A stretch of 64,000 bases of DNA from Bradyrhizobium sp. LMTR 3. Lineage in GTDB: Bacteria; Pseudomonadota; Alphaproteobacteria; Rhizobiales; Xanthobacteraceae. This document shows positions 26,396-34,975 of the stretch, in pieces. The position numbers and the translations under genes are program-made. The notes beneath the pieces were generated by a model. The model ran no database searches and was not told the origin of the DNA. It saw only the letters and a program-made list of their open reading frames with translations. The stretch lies in the NCBI RefSeq assembly GCF_001693485.1, contig NZ_MAXC01000043.1, positions 186,001 through 250,000 of the forward strand, given 5' to 3'. The number at the start of each line of letters is the position of its first letter. Positions within the stretch are counted from its first letter, which is position 1.

Positions 26396-28371
26396 TGTTC
26401 CCGAGCGCCGGCGATGACCTATCGATCCTCACCATCGATATGGGAATCTTCCTTGGGCTTCTGGTGATGGCGCGGCTGCTGGATCCGCTGCATGCCAAGG
26501 ACCGTATCCTGTTCGGCATCACGACTTCAGCCCTTCTGATCCTCTACGCGCTCTGGCGATGGAACGATACGTTGCCGCCGTTTGCGCTGTCGGCCGAAAG
26601 CCTGTGGCCACGGCTGTTCATTTCGTTTGAATTTCTTGCCATTCTCTACACGCTGATCTCGATCGTCATCCTGTTCCGCAGCACCGATCGCTCCGCGCAG
26701 GCCGACGCGGCGCAACGTGAACTATCCGGATCGCGTGGCTTCCCCGCCGTCGACATCTTCATCTGCACCTACGACGAGCCGCTCGAAATCCTCGAACGAT
26801 CGATCCTCAGCGCGCTGGCGCTCGATTATCCCAATGCGACGGTCTGGGTGCTCGACGACACCAGGCGCGACTGGCTGCGGGAGTATTGCGAAAAAGTCGG
26901 TGCTCGTCATGTGACGCGGCCAGACAACAACGGCGCCAAGGCCGGCAATCTCAATAACGGACTGACGGCGACCGCGCGCGAGACCAATGCGCCCGTCATC
27001 CTGGTGGTCGACGCCGATTTTGCGCCACGGCGGGATTTCTTGAAACGTACGGTCGGTCTGCTGTTGTCCGATCCAAAGGTGGCGATCGTGCAGACGCCGC
27101 AGTTTTACCATAACGCCGACCCGATCCAGCACAATCTGCTCGCCGGGAAGAGCTGGGTCGACGATCAACGCTTCTTCTTCGACGTCTTTCAGCCCGCCAA
27201 GGACGCGTGGGGCTGCTCGTTTTGCGTCGGCACTTCCTTTGTCGTTCGCCGCGACCGGCTTGACGAGATCGGCGGCTTCCCGCAGCAAGCGATTTCGGAA
27301 GACATCAATCTCACCTACACGATGCTCGTGCACGGCTACCGTACCTGGTGGCTGAACGAACCGCTCAGCTTCGGTCTTTCGGCCGAAGGCATCCCTGAGT
27401 ACATCACCCAGCGCGCGCGCTGGTGTCTTGGCACCGTACAGGTTGCCCTGCTCCGCAATGGCCCGCTGGTCGGCCGCGGCTTCAGCTTCACCCAGCGCTG
27501 GCACTATTTTCACGGGGTGCTGAACTGGCTCAGCAAGCCATTCATGGTGTTGCTGCTGATCGCGCCGACGATCTACTGGTTCGGCGGCCTGCCCGCCTTC
27601 GAAGCCGACTACCATACCTTCCTGCGCTACGGCGTGCCGGCGCTGCTTGGTCAAATCATCTACATGGGCTGGATCTCGCGCGGGCGAACGCTGCCGTTAT
27701 TCATGGAGGCCACCCACGCCGTCACCTGCTTTGCGGTGACCGCAACGCTCTTCAGCGCCATCGTCAAGCCGTTCGGCCGCCCGTTCAAGATCACCGACAA
27801 GGGCGGCGACCGCTCGACGCCACGCGTGCATTGGAGGCTTGCAGCGATCTTCGGACTGATCGCTGCAAGTTCTGCCGCCAGCATCATTTGGGCGTTCATC
27901 TCGCCCTATGCGGCCAGCGAGATTTCGTCGCTCGACTTCTTCAATTTGCTGTGGACCGGCATCGCGATGCTGATCGCCTTCATCGCGCTTCTCGTCTGCT
28001 TCGAATTGCCCCGTCCTGGCGACGTGTTCGAAACGGATGAGCCCGCCTGGCTGTCGGGCGAAGGGAAAATCCTGTCGTGTCGCCTGCTCGCGGTGTCGCC
28101 GACCTCGGTGCGCTTCTCGGGTCCGGCCGGCAACGCCCTCGAGCTTGCGGGCTGGCGATATCAGATTCATCTGGAAGGGTTGGGATGGACCGACATATCA
28201 ACGGTCTCGCGATTCCGCGAGACCGTGCTGGCGCGCCTTGAACCTACGGCCGAACAATATCAGCGGCTGGTCGTTCGGCTTTTCAGCACATCTCGCGGCA
28301 ACATCGCCAATGAAGCCAGCCTGCGCGGCGCGCTGACCGGATTGCTGCGACGGGGATTCGTCGGCACCTGA
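26392..28371 (+). CDS. Processive glycosyltransferase 2, cellulose or beta-glucan synthase-like
   Basis: A 659-residue membrane glycosyltransferase with the BcsA-type catalytic set: Asp155-Asp156 (VLDD), the DAD at 207-209, SED at 302-304, and QRARW at 340-344. Membrane helices flank the catalytic domain (about 10-30, 40-55, 75-95, then several from 380 to 545). The C-terminal 110 residues occupy the PilZ position of BcsA, but the RxxxR c-di-GMP motif is not there (PRPGDVFETDEPAWL). This is like Sinorhizobium BgsA, the mixed-linkage beta-glucan synthase with a non-PilZ c-di-GMP tail. Product polymer is inferred to be a beta-glucan exported through its own channel. Confidence 0.83.
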   Translation: MMFPSAGDDLSILTIDMGIFLGLLVMARLLDPLHAKDRILFGITTSALLILYALWRWNDTLPPFALSAESLWPRLFISFEFLAILYTLISIVILFRSTDRSAQADAAQRELSGSRGFPAVDIFICTYDEPLEILERSILSALALDYPNATVWVLDDTRRDWLREYCEKVGARHVTRPDNNGAKAGNLNNGLTATARETNAPVILVVDADFAPRRDFLKRTVGLLLSDPKVAIVQTPQFYHNADPIQHNLLAGKSWVDDQRFFFDVFQPAKDAWGCSFCVGTSFVVRRDRLDEIGGFPQQAISEDINLTYTMLVHGYRTWWLNEPLSFGLSAEGIPEYITQRARWCLGTVQVALLRNGPLVGRGFSFTQRWHYFHGVLNWLSKPFMVLLLIAPTIYWFGGLPAFEADYHTFLRYGVPALLGQIIYMGWISRGRTLPLFMEATHAVTCFAVTATLFSAIVKPFGRPFKITDKGGDRSTPRVHWRLAAIFGLIAASSAASIIWAFISPYAASEISSLDFFNLLWTGIAMLIAFIALLVCFELPRPGDVFETDEPAWLSGEGKILSCRLLAVSPTSVRFSGPAGNALELAGWRYQIHLEGLGWTDISTVSRFRETVLARLEPTAEQYQRLVVRLFSTSRGNIANEASLRGALTGLLRRGFVGT

Positions 28372-28420
28372 GGCGGTATGTACGTCCCATCGACATCATT
28401 ACAGGCGAGCGCACCGTGCT

Positions 28421-29026
28421 TCAGTACCGCTCTGCGATCTGATCGAGCTTCCTGCTGAGCAACCAGGACAGGCCGAGGAACGCGACCAACATCACGATGC
28501 CCAGCCCCGATGAGGCATTGCTGATGGACTTCTCCGAGAACTGACCGAACGCATATCCGGCCGAGACAACGGTGCAGGACCAAAGGCCCGCCGCGCCGAA
28601 GTTGAGTGCCAGGAAAGTGGACCAGGGCAGCCGCGATATGCCGTAGGCGAAACCCGCGACCCCGCGAATACCGTGCGGGAACCGATGAAGCAGAATCATC
28701 CAGCCGTAGTGCCGGTCCGTCAGCCGGGCCGCGGTCTGCAGCGTGCGCTCGATGCGCGGAAAACGTTCGAACCAGCGGACGCCATAACGTCGCGCGATCC
28801 AGAAGCGAATCACGTCGCCAGCGAAGCTGCCAAACCAGCAGACCACGATGAGCTTACCAAGACCCAACACGCCCGAATGAGCGGCATAGCCCGCAAACAG
28901 CGCTAGCAGTAGGCTATGCGAGGCCGCATAGGCGAACATCAGGCTGTAGGCAGCATCGCCGTGTTGGCGGATGAGCTCCAGAAATGAGGTCAGATCGGTC
29001 GGAAAAAGCAATACAGGCCCACCCAA
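28421..29026 (-). CDS. DedA/SNARE-associated family membrane protein
   Basis: A 201-residue membrane protein of the DedA type. The conserved core is visible: SHSLLLALFAGYAAHSG near the start, then LHRFPHGIRGVAGFAYGIS with the family's F-x-P-x-x-R-x-x-x-G pattern, and FLALNFGAAGLWS. About five helices. Family members are implicated in lipid carrier flipping and membrane homeostasis. The start is uncertain: the frame begins at a TTG at 29026 and has no ATG near, so an internal GTG, CTG or TTG may be used. Convergent with the glucan synthase gene. Confidence 0.75.
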   Translation of the reverse strand: MGGPVLLFPTDLTSFLELIRQHGDAAYSLMFAYAASHSLLLALFAGYAAHSGVLGLGKLIVVCWFGSFAGDVIRFWIARRYGVRWFERFPRIERTLQTAARLTDRHYGWMILLHRFPHGIRGVAGFAYGISRLPWSTFLALNFGAAGLWSCTVVSAGYAFGQFSEKSISNASSGLGIVMLVAFLGLSWLLSRKLDQIAERY

Positions 29027-29338
29027 ATTCGTGCATGGCGATATTTCCCCCCCAGAAGAGTGGGTTCGGTTTGAACGCTAGCACCCCGCGGAAGGACACG
29101 GAAGCCCAATAGGCGGGCCCACAGCCGACGGCTTTGCACGCCGAGCGTGCTTGCAGGTGAGGCGGGCCGTACGCGGGTTAGGACGCGCACCTACTAATCG
29201 AGATTGATCGGTGCGGCTTGATCGATGTCCGCCATGCCCCGATAGCAACCAAATTCCGCAGAGCCGCGAAATAACGCGATGGGCCAGAAGGCGACAGCAC
29301 GGCTGCTCAGGGTGACTTCGGATCGCTAGTTAGAGGCC
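29027..29338. other. Intergenic region with no recognised gene
   Basis: These 312 bases hold no coding frame with family features on either strand, no long palindrome and no repeat found elsewhere in the window. They precede the VOC gene's 3' end and follow the 5' end of the DedA gene, so they include the DedA promoter, which I cannot pinpoint. Confidence 0.5.
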
Positions 29339-29794
29339 CTAGCCAGAAGTGACTGGGCCGCCCCACTGTACCAACTCGAGGGTGATGCCCTCGGGACCCT
29401 CGAAGAGCCGCAGTTTTCGGCTAATGTAGTCCATCTCGTCGCTCAGCACGGTTACGCCGTTGGCCACGAGGTGCGCGGTGGCTGCCTCAATGTCGTCGAC
29501 GCGGAACGCAAGGTGATTGAAGCCCCTTTTTCGCAGGTTCGTCGGGTGCGCACCCGGATCGGTCTCTGAGGGCGGGTCGAACTCAAGCAGTTGGATTTCG
29601 AAATGAGGAACCGCTCCTTCGAGTGCCAGGGTGATATGCTGCGCTTTCATGTCCGGCATGCCCATATACCTAGCGGGAAGGCCGCCGTCGATCGTCGCGA
29701 CGTGATCCTTCTTGAAACCAAAGAGCGCGAAGAACTCGATCGCGGGGCCAGCGTCTGCCACTGCGATAGTAACATGATCCGGATTGAGTATCAT
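29339..29794 (-). CDS. VOC superfamily (glyoxalase-like) protein
   Basis: A 151-residue protein of the vicinal oxygen chelate fold with two beta-alpha-beta-beta-beta halves. Probable metal ligands are His8 in NPDHVTIAV, a Glu in HFEIQLLEF, His in FNHLAFRVDD, and Glu in GITLELVQW. The start at 29794 is chosen because AGGGAG lies six bases upstream; an in-frame ATG a few codons earlier is also possible. Such proteins include lactoylglutathione lyases, dioxygenases and epimerases; which one this is cannot be told. It lies beside a transposase scrap. Confidence 0.8.
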   Translation of the reverse strand: MILNPDHVTIAVADAGPAIEFFALFGFKKDHVATIDGGLPARYMGMPDMKAQHITLALEGAVPHFEIQLLEFDPPSETDPGAHPTNLRKRGFNHLAFRVDDIEAATAHLVANGVTVLSDEMDYISRKLRLFEGPEGITLELVQWGGPVTSG

Positions 29795-30299
29795 CTTGTC
29801 ACTCCCTGTCATCAACGCCGCGCTTGGCTGCGCCGGCCTATCACCGCCAGGTGAGCTGCCGGCAACCGGCCCTCCGCTCTTGCAAGACTACCAGCTCACT
29901 CCGTCGCACGGTAGGCGGGCTGGCCCGCGACGCAGTCTGTTTCGTCACATTCGCGACAGGAGCAAGTCGACGACAGGTCCGGCGACGTCGCCATGTCGCC
30001 GAAAGGGGAAGTCAATTCAGAGCACTAGCGGCAGCGCTACTGGCGCCAGTTCGGGTTGATCGTACCGCTGTAGCCGTGATTCCTCGAGTCATGCGCTACT
30101 AACTCAGCGGTTACGAACGGGCCGCCATCGAACCGATGCTGCCGAACCAGCCGCGCGGCGTTCCGCGTGTAAATGACCGACGCATGCTCAATTGCATCGG
30201 CAATGAGCCAGGACGTTTCGAAGGGCCTGAGAAGGGAATCTTGGGATTTCCTGACGTGCAATTACACATCCGGATTTGCATCCTCGAAGCGGACGGCCG
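29795..30299. other. Degenerate stretch with a transposase remnant
   Basis: No intact gene is present in these 505 bases. The only recognisable content is the transposase N-terminal scrap at 30091-30198. The sequence before it (29820-30090) may be former insertion-sequence or flank DNA, but no terminal inverted repeats could be identified. Confidence 0.55.
30091..30198 (+). pseudogene. Truncated IS5-type (IS427 group) transposase remnant
   Basis: Reading from the ATG at 30091 gives MRY-stop-LSGYERAAIEPMLPNQPR-GVPRVNDRRMLNCI, then unrelated sequence. This is the N-terminus of IS5-family transposases (M-R-Y-E-L-S-D-x-E-W-x-x-I-x-P-M-L-P-N-K-P-R-G-V-P-R-V-x-D-R-R-V-L-N-G-I). A GAA codon appears as TAA at codon 4, the W codon is changed, and homology stops after about 36 codons, where FWVLRSGAPWRDLP should follow. 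It is dead on at least two counts. Confidence 0.75.
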
Positions 30300-30713
30300 C
30301 TACAGATCCACCACCACGTAGTCGCTTTCGACCGACACGGCGATAGTCTCGGCGACATACGGGCCCTTCACCACGGCGGCTCCCGGCTCGACGTTGACGG
30401 GATAGGCGCGGGCGCGGAAGCGTTTCGGGTCGCAGTAGGATTGGCCGGTGCGGATGTCGAATTCCCAGCCGTGCCAGGGACAGCGGATGATTTCGCCGAG
30501 TTTTGTATACTCGATCTCGCCGGGGTTGGAGGATTGCGCGAGGCCAATCAACGGGCCCTCGCACAGGGCCGCGCCCTGATGCGGGCAGCGATTCAGCAGG
30601 CCGAAGAACTCGCCCTTGATGTTGAAAATCGCGATCGGCCGGCCGTCGATGTCGAGGAATTTTCGTGTCCCCGGCGGCAATTCGTCCACCGGGGCAATGA
30701 CGTGCCGAACCAT
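30300..30713 (-). CDS. Rieske [2Fe-2S] ferredoxin-like protein
   Basis: A 137-residue single-domain Rieske protein. Cluster ligands are Cys43 and His45 in RCPHQGAAL, and Cys78 and His81 in RCPWHGWEFD, the standard CxH...CxxH pair. It lacks a membrane anchor, so it resembles ferredoxin components of ring-hydroxylating oxygenases. Its ATG at 30713 overlaps the stop of the amidohydrolase gene before it (TGATG), so it is the last gene of a three-gene unit. No oxygenase large subunit or reductase is adjacent, so its electron partner is unknown. Confidence 0.87.
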   Translation of the reverse strand: MVRHVIAPVDELPPGTRKFLDIDGRPIAIFNIKGEFFGLLNRCPHQGAALCEGPLIGLAQSSNPGEIEYTKLGEIIRCPWHGWEFDIRTGQSYCDPKRFRARAYPVNVEPGAAVVKGPYVAETIAVSVESDYVVVDL

Positions 30714-31822
30714 CAAGGAATTCCGTACAGCTTCTTGGCGTTGCCTAGATAGAACGCTTCGCGGTTAGCTTCGCTGACGCCGGCCGGCAACACGCGCGAC
30801 GGCTCATCGAAGTCCCAATGCGGGTAATCGGTGGCGAATAACAGCTTGTCCCAACCGATCCATTCGATGGTCTGGAACAGGTGATCGCGGCGCTCCGGAT
30901 CTTCCATCGGCTGCGTCGTCCACCAGATGTGGTCGCGAATATATTCCGACGGTTTTCGCTTGAGATGCGGCACCTCGCTGTGCAGCTTCTCAAAGGTCTT
31001 GTCGAGCCGCCACGCCAGCGACGGCGCCCAGCCGAAGCCGGCCTCGATCATCACCATCTTCAGTTTCGGGAAGCGCTCGAACACGCCTTCGAGCACGAGG
31101 CTCGCCAGCGCGGTCTGCTGACACTGCGAGTGGCCGACCATTTCCTCGATGTAGAAGCTTGGCCAGCCGGACGGGGTGAGCGGATTGCCGCCGAAGCCGA
31201 AGGCATGGACGCCGACCGGCAAGCCGATCTCCTGCGCGGCCTCGTAGACAGGCCAGTAGCGCCGCTGGCCGAGCGGCTCGACATTGCGGCTGAGCAGCAG
31301 CACCTGCACGAAATTCCGATCGCCCGCGCGCCTGCGGATCTCAGTAGCGGCGGCGGGACCGTCCTCATTGGCAACGACGATCGAAGCCTTCAGGCGCCTG
31401 TCCTTGCTGGTCCATTTCTCGATCTGCCAGTCGTTGATCGCGGCGCAGATCGCGCCCGCCAGATCCTGGTTGCGCAGGCCCTGCCCGGTGGCGAGCGGAT
31501 TGAGCACGCCCAGCGCGACGTTGTACGGGTCGAGAAGCTGCTTCTGCATGAAGGACAGCGAGGAGCCCTGTGGCCCGCCTTCCGGCGGCCAGGCATCGCG
31601 GCGCGAGGCGTTGGGCTGCGCCTTCGGATAGGGCGGGCCCTCCATCATGCCGTGATAGGCCTGGATGCCGTAGGTTTCGAGATGCGAATGCCAGCGTTTT
31701 GCCATAAACGGAAAAAGCTCGTCCTTGGTGGCGCGCGCCGGATGGATGTCGCAATCGGCAATCGCTGATTTGACACTGACAGACGCTGACGGCTCCGGAC
31801 GGTCACGGAACTGAATGTTCAC
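30713..31822 (-). CDS. Amidohydrolase family protein (ACMSD-like), paralogue A
   Basis: A 369-residue TIM-barrel metal hydrolase or decarboxylase of the Amidohydrolase_2 family. The N-terminal metal motif appears as DCDIHP; later ligands are likely in PVGVHAFGFGG and FATDYPHWDFDE. It starts with GTG at 31822, seven bases after AAGGAGG, and overlaps the upstream paralogue by the GTGA motif. Family members decarboxylate or hydrolyse aromatic or lactone substrates. Close relation to the gene upstream suggests a tandem duplication that diverged or forms a heteromer. Confidence 0.83.
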   Translation of the reverse strand: MNIQFRDRPEPSASVSVKSAIADCDIHPARATKDELFPFMAKRWHSHLETYGIQAYHGMMEGPPYPKAQPNASRRDAWPPEGGPQGSSLSFMQKQLLDPYNVALGVLNPLATGQGLRNQDLAGAICAAINDWQIEKWTSKDRRLKASIVVANEDGPAAATEIRRRAGDRNFVQVLLLSRNVEPLGQRRYWPVYEAAQEIGLPVGVHAFGFGGNPLTPSGWPSFYIEEMVGHSQCQQTALASLVLEGVFERFPKLKMVMIEAGFGWAPSLAWRLDKTFEKLHSEVPHLKRKPSEYIRDHIWWTTQPMEDPERRDHLFQTIEWIGWDKLLFATDYPHWDFDEPSRVLPAGVSEANREAFYLGNAKKLYGIP

Positions 31823-32898
31823 GGCGTCGCCTCCTTCGCAAATTCCAATCGGCCGTAGGTCTTAAGCGGATTATCGATCATAATCTTGCGCACCAGATCG
31901 GACGACAATCCCGGCGGCAGCGCCTCGTCGCCGTCGAATTGCCAGTGCGGATAGTCAGTCGAGAATAGGAGCAATTCGTCCGACTGCATATGGTCAAACA
32001 GGCGGTTCAGGGTTGCGGGATCCGGCGGCGCATCTACCGGCTGCAGCGAGAAGCGGATGTTGCTGCGCACAATCTCCAGTGGCGCGCGATCGACCCACGG
32101 CGTTTCCATGCGGATGCCGCGCCAGAACTTGTGCAGCCGCCAGAGGTAGGCGGGCAGCCAGGTGAAGCCTGATTCGAGCATCACCATTTTCAGGTTCGGA
32201 TGGCGGGCGAACACGCCCTCCACGATCAGGCTGGTGAGCTGAGTCTGGAACGCGGTCGCTTGGGCTACGTAGTCCTCGATGTGGTAGGAGCCCCAACCGA
32301 TCGAGGTCGGCGGGTTGTGATAGGCGCTGCCGGCATGAACGCCGATAGTGAGGCCGAGCCGTTCGGCGGCGGCGTAGATCGGCCAGTAAGCGCGTTTTCC
32401 GAGCGGCATGTCGCCCATGGCCAGCATCAGCACCTGGACGAAGCGCTGATCCTTGGCGCAGCGTTCGATCTCCGCGACCGACTTCTCGACGCTTTGCGGC
32501 GGGATCACGATCGAGCCGCGCAGCCGATCGTCCTTGTCGAGCCATTCTTTGGCCAGCCAGTCGTTCAGCGCGCGGCAGAACGCGTCCTGCATGTCCTCGG
32601 AGAATACCATCTGCACGCCATAGAGCGGATTGCAGATGCCGAAACGAACGCCGAACCGGTCGAGCGCCTGCTTCTGCATGTCGGCCAGATCGGCGCCCGG
32701 CTTGCCCTGCGCCGGCCGCCAGTCCGGCCGCGACGAGATCGGCGAATGGGTGGGATAGGATTGCGAGACCAAGTCGGTCATGCCGCGCGTGGTCACCTGG
32801 TCGCGCCAGTAGTCGTTCATGTAGGGCAACAGGCTGGTCAGATGCGGAACGGCGGGATGCAGGTCGCAGTCCACGCCACCCGCGATCGGCGACGTCAT
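31819..32898 (-). CDS. Amidohydrolase family protein (ACMSD-like), paralogue B
   Basis: A 359-residue homologue of the next gene, first of the three-gene unit. The metal motif is DCDLHPAVPHL near residue 8, the barrel His is in IGVHAGSAYHNPP, and the C-terminal ligand region is LFSTDYPHWQFDGD. The start is the ATG at 32898 with GAGGAA six bases upstream. The paired paralogues with a Rieske ferredoxin point to catabolism of a cyclic or aromatic acid, with the actual substrate unknown. The CinA-like gene is transcribed away from it. Confidence 0.83.
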   Translation of the reverse strand: MTSPIAGGVDCDLHPAVPHLTSLLPYMNDYWRDQVTTRGMTDLVSQSYPTHSPISSRPDWRPAQGKPGADLADMQKQALDRFGVRFGICNPLYGVQMVFSEDMQDAFCRALNDWLAKEWLDKDDRLRGSIVIPPQSVEKSVAEIERCAKDQRFVQVLMLAMGDMPLGKRAYWPIYAAAERLGLTIGVHAGSAYHNPPTSIGWGSYHIEDYVAQATAFQTQLTSLIVEGVFARHPNLKMVMLESGFTWLPAYLWRLHKFWRGIRMETPWVDRAPLEIVRSNIRFSLQPVDAPPDPATLNRLFDHMQSDELLLFSTDYPHWQFDGDEALPPGLSSDLVRKIMIDNPLKTYGRLEFAKEATP

Positions 32899-33038
32899 GG
32901 TGTTTCCTCGTATGGCCGCGTCGACGCAGTTGTTTGAGGCATTCAATCAGGGCGGCTCGCGTGCCGCAACTCGGCAAGCGTAACCCTCCTGTGTTAGGAA
33001 GGCATGACTGGACCAATGGCGTGCGCGCAGGAGTTGAA

Positions 33039-33521
33039 ATGAAAGAACTTGTTACGATCGCCGAAAAGATCGCGACCCAACTGATCGCGCGGAAACAGAC
33101 GATTTCGGTGGCGGAATCCTCCACCGGCGGGCTGATCTCTGCGGCGCTGTTGTCGGTGCCGGGCGCATCGGCCTATTTTCTCGGCGGCGCCGTGGTCTAT
33201 ACCCGCGAAGCGCGGCGGCTGCTGATGGATATTCCGGACGAGGCGATGACGGGCATTCGCTCGGCATCCGAACCATACGCGAAATTGCTCGCCGCCCAAG
33301 TCCGCCAGCGCTTTGCGACCGACTGGGGATTGTCGGAAACCGGCGCGACGGGACCAACCGGCAACCGCTACGGCGATGCCGCGGGCCATAGCTGCGTGGC
33401 GGTCGCGGGTCCGCAAAACGAAGCGTTCACGCTGGAGACCGGCAGCGCCGACCGGCAGGCGAACATGCAGCAATTTGCGAGCACGGCGTTGAATTTGCTG
33501 CTGGAGAATTTGTCGAAGTAA
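33039..33521 (+). CDS. CinA C-terminal domain family, NMN amidohydrolase-like
   Basis: A 160-residue stand-alone version of the CinA C-terminal domain (PncC type), which in relatives removes the amide from nicotinamide mononucleotide in NAD salvage. The signature is TISVAESSTGGLISAALLS near 20-38, followed by YFLGGAVVYT and GLSETGATGPTGNRYGDAAG. CAGGAG precedes the ATG at 33039. Its N-terminal MoaB-like domain is absent, as is usual for PncC. A palindromic repeat follows the stop by four bases. Confidence 0.87.
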   Translation: MKELVTIAEKIATQLIARKQTISVAESSTGGLISAALLSVPGASAYFLGGAVVYTREARRLLMDIPDEAMTGIRSASEPYAKLLAAQVRQRFATDWGLSETGATGPTGNRYGDAAGHSCVAVAGPQNEAFTLETGSADRQANMQQFASTALNLLLENLSK

Positions 33522-33524
33522 GAC

Positions 33525-33645
33525 GTCGTCCCTGCGAACGCAGGGACCCATACGCCGCGGCGTTTTTTTGGAGACACGCTGTTCGACGGCTTCGGCTCAA
33601 CAACCAAATCAGGTGGTTATGGGTCCCTGCGTTCGCAGGGACGAC
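33525..33645. repeat. REP-like long inverted repeat, family 4, copy 2
   Basis: It is 121 bases long with ends GTCGTCCCTGCG...GGGACCCATA and GGTTATGGGTCCCTGCG...GGGACGAC. The last 25 bases are identical to 6491-6515. It lies between the CinA-like gene and the convergent secretion gene and may end both transcripts. Confidence 0.82.
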
Positions 33646-33667
33646 AGAACCTACGCAGCGACAACCC

Positions 33668-34975
33668 TCACCGCTCCCGGAACGAGCGCATCAGTTGGTC
33701 ACTGAACGGCTTCATCAGATAGGAGAACATGGTGCGGTCGCCGGTTTGCACGAAGGCTTCCACCGGCATGCCGGGAATGATCTTGACCTCGCCGAGGCGC
33801 TTGACCTCGTCGGGCGGCAGCGAGACGCGGATGGTGTAGTAGCTCTGGCCGGTGCGCTGGTCAGTGGTGACGTCGGCGGAGACGCGGGTCACTACGCCGT
33901 TGAGTTCCGGCGTGGTGCGCTGGTTGAAGGCAGACAGCCGCAGAAGTGTCTTCTGGCCGATCTGCAGCTTGTCGATGTCCTGCGGATTGACCTTGGCCTC
34001 GACCGAGAGATCGTCGGCCTTCGGCACGATCATCATGATGGCGTCGCCCGCGGTGATGACGCCGCCGACGGTGTGCACCGTCGACTGCAGCACGACGCCG
34101 TCCTGCGGCGCGCGGATGTCGATCCGGCGCAGTTGATCCTCCGCGGTGACCTTGCGCTCGACGAACTCGCCGATCTTGTCGTTGGTCTCGCGGAGATCCT
34201 TGGAGACTTCGCTGACGACGTCCTTGTCGATCTGGATGATCTGCAGTTCGGTTTCGGTGATCTTGCCCCTCGCCTGCGCGCGCGCGGCGATGTATTGCGC
34301 ACGCTCGCCCGACAGCCGGGCGAGATCGCGCTCCAAAATCGTCAGGCGCGAGATCTGGATCAGGCGCTGCTCGTAGAGCTGGCGGACGCCGACCAGCTCT
34401 TTCTCGACCAGCGCGATTTCCTTTTCCTTGGCCTGTTCTTGCGCGGTGAGGCCGGCGATCTCTTCGTTGAGCTGGGCAACACGCTCGCGCAATTGCGATT
34501 TCTGCCCGGCGCGCCCGAACACGCGAACCTCGAACAGTTTGGTTTCGCTCGCGATGATGTCGCGGACATCTGGATCGTCGGCACGATCGAAGAGCTGCGG
34601 CGGGAACTTGATCTTGTCGAGGCCGCGCTGCTCGGCCTCCAGCCGCGCCGCCCGCGCCCACAAGCCGTTCAGCGTCTTGACCACGATGGCAAGGCTCGCC
34701 TTGACCACGGTCTCGTCGAGCCGCACCACGACATCGCCCGCCTTGACCACGTCGCCGTCGCGCACCCTGACCTCGCCGACCACGCCGCCGGTCGGGTGCT
34801 GCACCTTCTTGACGTTGGAATCGACCACCACCGAACCCGGCGCGATCAGCGCGCCCGAGATCTGCACCGTCGAGGCCCAGCCGCCGAACCCGCCGGCAAT
34901 GACCAGCATCAGCGCCAGACCTACGATGAGATGCGAGCGTATCGAGCGGCGCGCGCCTTTCAGGTCCGCGGTCAT
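33668..34975 (-). CDS. Type I secretion periplasmic adaptor (HlyD/PrsE-like)
   Basis: A 435-residue membrane-fusion protein of type I secretion. A membrane helix lies near 18-38 (LIVGLALMLVIAGGFGGWAS), then the lipoyl half (GSVVVDSNVKKVQHPTGGVV), a coiled coil from about 95 to 280, and the C-terminal barrel (APQDGVVLQSTVHTVGGVI, IIPGMPVEAFVQTGDRT). The C-terminal sequence is typical of PrsE/AprE adaptors. It overlaps the ATPase gene by ATGA. It bridges the inner-membrane ATPase to an outer-membrane TolC protein, which is not encoded nearby. Confidence 0.9.
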   Translation of the reverse strand: MTADLKGARRSIRSHLIVGLALMLVIAGGFGGWASTVQISGALIAPGSVVVDSNVKKVQHPTGGVVGEVRVRDGDVVKAGDVVVRLDETVVKASLAIVVKTLNGLWARAARLEAEQRGLDKIKFPPQLFDRADDPDVRDIIASETKLFEVRVFGRAGQKSQLRERVAQLNEEIAGLTAQEQAKEKEIALVEKELVGVRQLYEQRLIQISRLTILERDLARLSGERAQYIAARAQARGKITETELQIIQIDKDVVSEVSKDLRETNDKIGEFVERKVTAEDQLRRIDIRAPQDGVVLQSTVHTVGGVITAGDAIMMIVPKADDLSVEAKVNPQDIDKLQIGQKTLLRLSAFNQRTTPELNGVVTRVSADVTTDQRTGQSYYTIRVSLPPDEVKRLGEVKIIPGMPVEAFVQTGDRTMFSYLMKPFSDQLMRSFRER

